A stretch of DNA of 64,000 nucleotides from Auanema rhodensis (Eukaryota > Nematoda > Chromadorea > Rhabditida > Rhabditidae): positions 4,960,001 to 5,024,000 of the forward strand of contig OZ059895.1 in NCBI GenBank assembly GCA_964057225.1, in the 5' to 3' direction. The notes under the pieces are model-generated. The model had not been told where the DNA came from and searched no databases. It worked only from the letters and a program-made list of their open reading frames with translations. Positions 54,870 to 64,000 of this stretch are shown here, in pieces. Both the position numbers and the translations under genes were made by a program. How positions within the stretch are numbered: the first letter of the stretch is position 1; every line of letters begins with the position of its first letter.

Positions 54870-55014
54870 ATGAGAAAACTAAAAAAAACTAATGAACAGA
54901 AGTACGATTCATTTCCTAATTGTGATTAGTTTAATCATTGATAAATGAGGTTATTATAAAAAGTGCAAGATACAAGAGAGAACCCGGTAAATAAAATTTT
55001 AAAAAATGTATACA

Positions 55015-56740
55015 TTAGTTGCGGTTCCAGAGACCTAAAGTCGCAATCCTTTTTTTAGTCTTATCAGGGCTAGTTCGGGCAGCGTTTTCATTACTCCCCA
55101 ACAAAGAAATTTTTGAGTCGCTGTTATTACCCCTGCGTAGTTCTTCTACCTAAAACCAAACAGAAAACTATAAAAACCAATAGAATAAAAAACCTCAGCT
55201 TTAAGCTTCTCAACGTCTTGTTTTTTCAGGACTACCATCTGACGCTGTTCTTTTTCCAATAGCACTAACTAAATTTTATCAATAAGTAAACACTTAAAAC
55301 AGTTGTCAATACGTCATTTCCTCTTTTGGCAATATTACTCTCGCGCTCTCTCACCTTATCTTCGAAGAGCTATAATAAAAAAATAAGGAAGAGAAAAATA
55401 AGATAACTTTACTTTGTCCATGTTAGCTTTCTTATCAGAGAGTTCTTTTTCTTTATTACGTCTTTCCTCTTCCATTTGAGTAAATGGATCCCTGCATTAT
55501 AGTTTGAAGTGAGAAAACAATTTAGAACACCAACCTGTCACCGGAATTTTTAGGTAATTTTTCCATCTGTCGGTAACGATAATTTTCGTAATGTACCGAC
55601 CTTGTGACATCTATCATATCAATCAAGTTAGTACGCACAATAAGATCCCTCAAAGCAATAAAGTCATTATGGGACATATTTTCTACTTCAACGATTCCCC
55701 ATGGATATTCTCTGAATTACAAAATGATTGATTGATTACAAAAAATGTGGTACCTATATCTCACTTTCTTCCCATCCTTATCTTTAATCATGTTACTTCC
55801 AACTATAGCGAAAGGCAATTTGTTACGCAAATCATGAGTAATTTTGTCGGTGTCCTCCTCTGCATCAGGAAACTTATAAAGCTTAATATTATTGCTCTCG
55901 ATATCTTTTGTGATCTGAAACAAAAACAGTTAAATAAATAAAACGACGAATAACAGTCAATAGTCACCTGTGACTTAAAACGCAGAAGCTCATCTTTTGT
56001 TAAGCAATCGGCTTTAGCAATTACAGGAACTATGTTGATAAGCCCGCTAAGGTTCTTCATAAATTCAATATCAATTGGTTTTAAACTACAAACAAATATC
56101 AATTCCACCTTAAAGAAACTACCTCACCCGTGGCCAGAAGGTTCAATAAAGTACAAGCAGAGGTGCACGCATTTGTCGACCCACTTCTCACTGCGTTCGA
56201 TGCGAATTTCTTCGGAAAAATATTCCAAATATTTGCTTTCAACATACTTAATGATTGGTTCCCAACTAAAAAAATGAAATAAGCAGAAAATATGTTAATA
56301 AAAAAACCATTTAGAGTTGTTAACTGCGTCTCCAAAACCTGGGGTATCAACCAATGTAAGATTCAAAGTTACACTGTTTTCCACCAATTTAACCTGAATT
56401 AATTGAAAATTAAAGAATAAAACTATATCTTTACATGTTTTTCCTCAATTCGTACAGTTGAGCTCGGCAATTCTGGGGTATAATCAGTGATATCATTGAT
56501 TTCGGCAAGGAAGAGAGTGTTTATAAAAGTGGATTTTCCTAAACCACTTCGCCCTTAATTAAATAATTTTATTCAAGTACTAAATGTTCACTAACCTACA
56601 ACCATTAGAGTGAAGTCAAAACCATTTTTAATTGCTCGTCGGAACACTTGATTAGGAAAATTAGCAAAACCCCAATAATTTTGCGGTTCTTTGTAATTGG
56701 AATTACGCGACTCTTCTAGTTCACTTTTCACACGTGTCAT
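55015..56740 (-). CDS. SEPTIN7: Septin, SEPT7 group
   Basis: Eleven exons in transcript order: 56740-56596, 56553-56435, 56393-56308, 56265-56128, 56085-55968, 55914-55754, 55711-55535, 55491-55413, 55369-55313, 55268-55194, 55149-55015, giving about 429 residues. Septins are GTP-binding proteins that form filaments at the cell cortex and cleavage furrow. Visible motifs: [21 protein letters not shown]-loop GRSGLGKST (49-57), G3 DTPGFGD (104-110), [15 protein letters not shown]4 AKAD (186-189), and septin unique element segments [10 protein letters not shown] and [18 protein letters not shown] and a C-terminal coiled coil follow. Sequence resemblance places it with SEPT7/UNC-59. The P-loop has Arg where Glu is usual. 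The ATG directly follows aatacttcag, an apparent trans-splice acceptor. It is convergent with IFT57 (145 bp between stops). Confidence 0.93.
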
Positions 56741-57054
56741 CTGAAGTATTACATTTCTTAGTTCAATGTTAAGCTAAATAATAAATGCATAAAATAACTT
56801 CCACATTACACATTAATAAAAATTTTAAACCTAGTTTACAGACATTCAAATGTTAAAATTTCGCGGTTGTTTATGTTATGGTGTCGTTTCGGGACCAATA
56901 CCTAAAATACCTTGAATAATATATTTGCAAGGATATGCACATTTTTTACATTATTAGTTTTCAGCTTCTTGCGTTTTTAAGATGTTTATATTTAACCTTG
57001 CTTAATTATAAATTTTTTAGGCTGCTAAAGTTTTAATAACGGGAGAAACATATA
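56741..57054. promoter_or_regulatory. Divergent intergenic region, septin (-) and NSA2 (+)
   Basis: 314 bp between the start codons. On the + strand aattttttag at 57011-57020 looks like a 3' splice site 34 nt before the NSA2 ATG, consistent with a trans-splice or leader-intron acceptor. No other motif seen. Confidence 0.5.
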
Positions 57055-58240
57055 ATGGTACAATTTTATTTTTGGAAAATGTAATAGTTAATGACGTATT
57101 TTAGCCACAAAACGATCACATTGAATTACATCGTAAACGATATGGTCGTCGTCTTGATTATGAAGAAAGGCTGTACGTTTTTTTAAATATGAAGTTTGAA
57201 TATGTATTATTTTTTAGTCGCAAGAAGCAAGCTCGTGCTGTTCATGAACGTTCCCAAAAGGCTAAAAAGCTGAGAGGTCACAAAGCTAAATTGTATCATA
57301 AGAAAAGATATTCTGAGAAGGTACGGTGTATATAAAGCAATTAGCATACAATATATTTTTAAGGTTGAAATGAGAAAACTCCTGAAACAACATGAAGAAA
57401 AGGATCAAAAAAGTACAGTGGACACTCCTGACAAAGTAAGAGTATGATATGTTCATTTATATAAGAGTTTTAGGGAGCTGTTCCAGCTTATCTTCTTGAT
57501 CGTCAGCAACAAACCAGTGGAACAGTATTATCAAATATGGTTAAACAGAAAAGAAAAGAAAAAGCTGTGAGTATCTTATGGATTATTCCCATTTTTGATA
57601 TGCTGATTATTAGGGAAAGTATCAAGTACCTATTCCACAAGTACGGGCTGTAAGTGATGCTGAAGCATTCAAAGTTGTTAAAACTGGTAAAACCAGAAGA
57701 AAGGGATGGAAACGAATGGTTACTAAAGTAAGAATATTCAAAATATACTTGATATTGGGTGGAATATCATACTTAGGTCACTTTTGTGGGAGAATCATTT
57801 ACTCGCAAACCAGCTAAATTCGAAAGATTTATTCGCCCTATGGGGTTACGCTTCAACAAGGTTTTTCTTTGTATTATTTTATTTCCTAGTTTTTTACTTT
57901 TAGGCCCATGTTACTCATCCTGAATTACAAACAACTTTCCATCTTCCAATTGTTGGTGTGAAGAAAAACCCATCAAGTCAAATGTATACATCTTTAGGTA
58001 CATTACATATTCTTATTATGTTAATTACAAGTTTATTACAGGTGTTATTACCAAGGGTACAATTATTGAAGTTAATGTTTCTGAATTGGGAATGGTGACA
58101 CAGGGAGGAAAAGTTTGTTACATAGAATGTTTTAGTTTATGATCCTAGCTATATTTTTTTAGGTTGTGTGGGGTAAATATGCGCAAGTTACAAATAATCC
58201 AGAAAACGATGGTTGTATAAATTCTGTACTTCTGATCTAA
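57055..58240 (+). CDS. NSA2: Ribosome biogenesis protein NSA2
   Basis: Ten exons: 57055-57057 (the start codon alone), 57105-57172, 57218-57320, 57364-57435, 57474-57566, 57614-57727, 57777-57860, 57904-57997, 58042-58112, 58163-58240, giving 259 residues against 260 in human. NSA2 is a nucleolar factor, related to ribosomal protein eS8, that acts in 27S pre-rRNA processing and 60S subunit maturation. Nearly every block is conserved: [116 protein letters not shown] and [11 protein letters not shown]. The ATG is immediately followed by the donor gtacaa, so the family-typical N-terminus MPQN is split after Met. Confidence 0.95.
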
Positions 58241-58598
58241 TCAAGTATTTCGTTTATATAAGAAACACTTGTTGAAATTTTTTTCGTTCTGATCTTTCTG
58301 TTTTAGAGCAATTTTTAATTGTTCTTTTTGTTATTGACCGTATTTTGTTACATGGAATGTAGTAAAAATAACATGTTGATGAATTATCTTTTGTTTTCTT
58401 TAAACGTTTTCGGCATATTCATCTTGGAAATCTATTTCTTAGCTCGGTTTGCCGACAGCTATTCTATTATTCGTCATCAATTTAGTCTTTGGAGATTTGG
58501 TTAAGAATCATTGGGCGAGTATTATGCTCTTGAAAGTACTGTACTTCTACATATACTGTGTTTTATTACTCATTTAAAATCAAATAACAGACAAATTA

Positions 58599-59300
<702 letters not shown>

Positions 59301-60218
59301 TCTCATGAACGTTTTGTGAAACTGAATTACGTTCTTTCTCATCCGGAAAAGCTGTGAAGAATCCCAGGAGAGACATTTGATGTCGGCGCTGGTTGTCAAA
59401 TACGGTAGAGGCGGATCATGTAATTCATTTAGCGCATATCATTGTGGAACTTTGTTGTTGCAATTGTCAGCTTAAAAATAAGAGTATTCCGAGATTATAT
59501 ACTATTAAAGTTGTTTGAAAATATTTAAATGTTCATCATGCTCCTTAATTTAGATCAGATAGGTAATATGCTTGTTCCAATTTTGATCAGTTAGCTATTT
59601 TTTTGTTTTCAACAAAATATTCTTGTTCCAGCTAAAATTACAATTTGAGTATTTCTTAACTTGAATGAAATATGAAACATAGGTACATTAAAGGAACGAA
59701 ATATCATATTCGAAAATTACCGGTTTTCCTAAGTTTTTTTGAAATTAAAATTGGATAGTCAAGAAAAGATTATATTCTTGTTATAAAAAATGGAAATCAC
59801 TGTTATTAAGATATATAATTTATTTTACAACATATATTTAAGTTTGAATAATTCTTTAAACAAAAAGCATTACCCGATTGACAGGCAGTTCACATGGGAA
59901 TTGGCTTGGCAACATGCTGAACAAAAAATTTGCATATTTCGCGATAGAGAATTTCGAGAAAATTATTAAATGACGGCAGCTTAGAGACTATGATGAAAAA
60001 TGACAGTGATGACAGCTACAAATTGAGGGGAAGTGTTTAAAGAAAGCCGAAAAGATAAAGAATAACATGCCAAAATTATATTATTTTGAATAACAAAACT
60101 ATTCATTTGCATCTTTTCTATTTATTTTACAATTTATACTTTAAAATTAAAACAAATAAAGATTTAATTAATTTGATCTGTTCGAGCGTTCCATCTAGAG
60201 GTATCTCTTTTGTATTTT
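59301..60218. other. Intergenic DNA upstream of the MNX gene
   Basis: About 0.9 kb without a convincing gene. The MNX frame stays open upstream to about 59399, so 59301-59399 may be coding or 5' leader. The rest is AT-rich, with no repeat or RNA gene recognised. Confidence 0.55.
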
Positions 60219-61114
60219 CTAAAAAATATATACCAACATAAGCAGTGTTGCCAGTATAATTCTGAAATAAACATGTGAAACGCAAATCAGCATAAATTAA
60301 TTTTTACCCCATTTTAGAGGATGAATCTATATCATAATCATCTCGAATATTATATGTTTCATAAGTAACATTTGACCAATCGGGTTCAACTGTTAACGGA
60401 GCGAAAAAAATTTTTTTTAGATTCTCGAGTGTTCCCTAAACTTGTACAAAAAGTTATTGTTCTAATACTGAAGAAGACAACAATCAAGAATTCAAGAACT
60501 AACAGGTTCCAATATGGGATCGGGAGATTCCAAACGAGGTATTTTAAGCACTTGCCCTAACCCATTATAGTCAAATCTTGTTGGATATCTTCTTAATTCT
60601 TTTCTGATATAATTTGTATCACTGTCAGCAAACGAAACAGCTAGTGTAAGCTCTGCAGTAGCATTATCTACGTAAAGCCTAGCATACTCAAGTTGATGCG
60701 AAAGCATTAAATGATCGGCAGCCAATTTGTCTGGGAAAAGTCCTAGACAAATCTGAAACAAATAGTAAATTAACTACTTCTCCCAACATTTAATTCTAAT
60801 TAATTGTTGTACCGCGGTGTTAAAATATTCATAAAAAAAGAAGTATAGAGAAAAGTCATAAACTTACAGCTTCACAAACTTCAATAATTCTTGATTCACT
60901 GGGAGCATTCAAGTGATTTTTTTGGTTTGCTATATAACTCTCCATTTTGTTATGAAAATTAGCGCCCTATAATATGAACATATCACAAATAATCTGCATT
61001 AAATCAAACCGGCTGAGTACAATAACTTATTTGATAATTAGAAGAATTGACAAGTTGACGTTTTGAGCTAACAGTATTTACAACAGTAAATAAAAACAGC
61101 CAATTAAACAGCAT
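60219..61114 (-). CDS. Unrecognised secreted protein, probably GPI-anchored
   Basis: Five exons in transcript order: 61114-61010, 60966-60868, 60752-60500, 60389-60308, 60261-60219, giving about 193 residues. It has an N-terminal signal peptide (MLFNWLFLFTVVNTVSS), a hydrophilic middle with three or four Cys (YCTQP, IEVCEAICLG) and possible N-glycosylation sites (NSS, NAT, NVT), and a C-terminus of SSSKMG followed by IILATLLMLVYIF directly before the stop. A small-residue cluster, then a hydrophobic tail and no cytosolic residues is the layout of a GPI-anchor signal. I recognise no family. Introns 2 and 3 (115 and 110 nt) are longer than usual here, and the exon 3-4 join is the least certain. 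A cgcaag site ends one base before the ATG. Confidence 0.7.
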
Positions 61115-64000
61115 ACTTGCGTAGAAAATGAACTTGAGTTGCATTCACGTCAAACTTCACGTTGTAACGTTGTTAACTCTGAAAAGATGCAGACACGTCA
61201 TTTAAGTGAAAACAATATATTTCTTGTTACCTACATTGCTACGAGTATATTTATATTGATGTACATACATTTATGCATGCAAACATCTCTATCTCTTTAA
61301 ATCGTGTATAGTACGTGTTCAATAAAGCCAAAGAAACACGTTCTAGGGCGATGTACATGAGAATGACACTTCAGAATGTTGAAGTAACCTCCCACAGAGT
61401 CAATTTTATTTCTATCTTTATACAAAAAAAAAGATTTTAATTCGCAATGCTTTGTAAAAAAATGGTTCTGAGATACTGTCAAGTATTTATCTGATGTGAC
61501 AATATGTATCGTACCATGTAATAACTAAAACAATTGACCATAATCTAGAACTAAACGATTGCTTTCTAGTCATACGATGAAACTGCTCCATGTTTTCGAT
61601 AATTTGTATAATGTTTTTCCTATTCAGCATGATATTATGTTCTTTTAATAAATTAGTCTTACATATAAAACTAATCACTTCTTTTGAACCAAAACGAAAA
61701 AAAACAGAACGGCCAATCTCAAAACCAAAATCGATGTGTCGTTTTACTCAAAGAAGTTCTATGTATATATGTATGTGTAAAAGAAAACAAGAGTATGCAA
61801 GTCAAGCACATATGTATGTAACGGTAACAAAAAGATAATTAAAAAAGAAAATCACATCTTCATGTATGGAAAAAATCTTTATTTTTTAAATGGATCATTA
61901 ACATTGCTGCCACATATGGGTTATTTATATGTGTATGAATGTTTATAACTAGACATTCTTTTTCGTCGACGAAGAATGCTTCAAACTCTACGAGAAACTT
62001 TCGAAAAAATTAAATGATATCGAGGAGTAGACAGGAATATGCCCAAACAATTGTGAGAAACAAAGAGAAAAATGCTTGATACCTGAGGCGATCTTTCTCT
62101 CGTGTCTTTAATCTTTTTATATTATAAGTCAAGTGTTCCAATTAACGCCCATCAGAACTTAAAAAACCGGCCCAATCGGAATAGTCTCAAAACCAAAAAC
62201 GATTTATTGTTGTACTTGAATGTGTTATATGTATTTTTTGTTGAATAGAACGAATAAAATTTTAATTTGCTTTAGAGCTCTTACATTTCTCTCTTTTTTG
62301 CGAGAAATACATTAAGCAACAAAGACGAACTCATAAGTAGCCAGCATGGTTTCTGTAATTGTTTAATGGTCCAACCAGTTATAGAGTTTCAACAATTTTT
62401 CTTTCTTTCAGAAGCTCAAAACGTATTTTTTTTGTAGTTGCATTGCTATTTTTGGTTTACTATTTGTGTGCATTTTCTCAACCTTTTTTAACATTACATA
62501 GTTTTAGAGCTCATATACACTTGATTTTGAAGTATATTATTACGAATAGATGAAGAAATTTTGATGTGGCAGTGTGTACGATGAGATAATGTTGCATTTT
62601 ATTCTCTTTTCACCTTTTCTGAAGTCTTGCAGCTACCCCGTAGCTATGCATGTATATGTATATTGAATGAATCCAGTTTGACTATTGGATACTGTTTAAA
62701 GTTAAAGAAATTACAATGAACTTATGAACATAGGTCTATTCATATGCATGAGCTTTAGAGCCTTAAAATTAATCAGAAAAAAATTTCTTTAGAGTGAAAA
62801 TTTCTGGTATAAAATACTACCGACCAAGGCATATTTCCCATATTGTACTCATAATAAAATTTTTCTTCTATGGGCATCGTTTTTAGAAAGGTTTGGAAAG
62901 ATATCATGTCTGATAAACTACTTTACTTTCTCTTATTATCATAGTTGATCTACCAAGCCTAGCTAAGATTTGCCAAAATAACTCAGCTATTATGCTTTCA
63001 AAAAGGGATGAAAGCTGAAAAGATGAACGTAATTTCAAGAGAAACAGTATTAAAAAGAAGATAGTGAGAGAACAAGAATATAACAGAGAGAGAGAAAAAA
63101 AATTGACAACGGCGACCAGCTGGAGATGTCTATCCAGTTTTGGCATTCCCATCATCGTCGCCAAACGTGATGATGGTCGGGTTAAGCCAGCGGCTGATCT
63201 TCATTCATTCCTTTTTTTACAGATCAGTATCTTAAGTTTTTTTACAAATCATTTTTTTCATAAAATTCCTTATGGAAAATCAACGTTACGTCCATTCTTA
63301 TCTCTTTTAATTGGTACTTCTTTTCTGTATAATTTGTGTTCCGTAGCTCACCCTCTTAACTCGCTTCTTAGAGGTCATCGAGTATATAATCTATGATCAT
63401 ATACATATGTATGGCTTCAGGAGCTAGAGATATTTTCATTGTCATCATCATATGTATTGTTATTTGAAACACTTCTTTCGACTGTCAGACGAGGACAGAT
63501 TTTATCTGTTGAAGTCATACAAAGTAACACCCGACACTAATTTGTTCAGTTGAAATATTCAAGCTGTTCTCGATAGATTCAAGTTATTCTTCTTTTATTT
63601 GTATATTGTACGGAAATCACTGAATGTAATGATTATTGCATATATATTTTCTTATACTTTTTCAACTTTTCAACACATTTTTCCTGAACAAAATTAGTTT
63701 TTTCTAAGTTTTTCAGGAAAAAGAAACGTTCGACAATTTACTATATTATACGTTTATTTTTTTTAAAGATACTGTAGTTTTTATCTTCCAATCTAATAGT
63801 TTTTTAAAGTTACTCCTTTGTTTTCATATTATTTTTTAGCGCAAACAAGCTTGATTTTTAATACTGATGATATTAAAAAAAAATAATGTTATTCGGTCTC
63901 TATAATAACTGAACGTTTTAGAAAAGCCCAAAACATTATTTTCAACATGTTCTTATAGCAGACTTTATTGAACTTGCGCTATATTTCTTTATAATTTTCA
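61115..64000. other. AT-rich region without a convincing gene
   Basis: About 2.9 kb of AT-rich DNA with many short chance frames. Two patches look unlike the rest: a 26-codon frame at 61953-62030 (+) directly after an ag, reading VDEECFKLYEKLSKKLN and ending in a stop; and a GC-richer patch at about 63100-63200. These may be small exons of a long-intron gene running off the right edge, or chance. No tRNA, rRNA or repeat family recognised. Confidence 0.5.

Noticed and set aside
62904-63396. Long frames on both strands near the right edge
   Set aside because: Mostly AT-biased, hydrophobic or low-complexity translation with no family likeness. Only the GC-richer core is kept as a finding.

Overview
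The window is a piece of an AT-rich animal nuclear genome. It falls into two very different halves: a satellite array at 1-38672 and a gene-dense euchromatic segment from about 39.5 kb. The most likely source is a nematode-like invertebrate. Introns are mostly 38-52 nt. 3' splice sites abut or closely precede several start codons, which looks like spliced-leader trans-splicing. An RFX/DAF-19-type X-box lies upstream of the IFT57 gene, and a GT92 (DUF23) glycosyltransferase is present. Base composition would suit a clade I nematode such as Trichinella, but I cannot prove this from the sequence, and other trans-splicing invertebrates remain possible.

Satellite half: about 98 head-to-tail copies of a 351-bp monomer. 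Ten copies of a 433-bp cassette interrupt it (starts 7750, 9223, 10696, 12169, 15046, 16870, 19045, 32430, 34254, 36078). Each cassette is about 211 bp of inverted satellite plus about 222 bp of GC-richer non-satellite DNA. Cassettes plus intervening monomers form higher-order repeats of 1473 bp and 1824 bp. A 702-bp dimeric repeat lies near 25.7-27.1 kb. The array ends in a short inverted partial monomer that is cut by a 549-bp fold-back element (38836-39384).

Gene half, in order: a possible small membrane protein (-); pyruvate dehydrogenase phosphatase (+); SS18 (-) and NDUFS4 (-), a closely spaced same-strand pair; an MPP8-like chromodomain/ankyrin protein (+); TMX3-like protein disulfide isomerase (-); IFT57 (+), whose large third intron holds a complete GT92 glycosyltransferase on the opposite strand; a SEPT7-group septin (-); ribosome-biogenesis factor NSA2 (+); an MNX/HB9-type homeobox gene (-); and an unrecognised secreted, probably GPI-anchored protein (-). 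The last 2.9 kb has no convincing gene, only two exon-like patches.

Most genes are conserved housekeeping genes with no shared pathway. Two are mitochondrial (PDP, NDUFS4), two are chromatin factors (SS18, MPP8-like), and two act in the secretory pathway (TMX3, GT92). All gene models were assembled by hand by joining exons with conserved splice sites and checking frame. Most exon junctions are supported by continuity of a recognisable family sequence; exceptions are noted in the entries.
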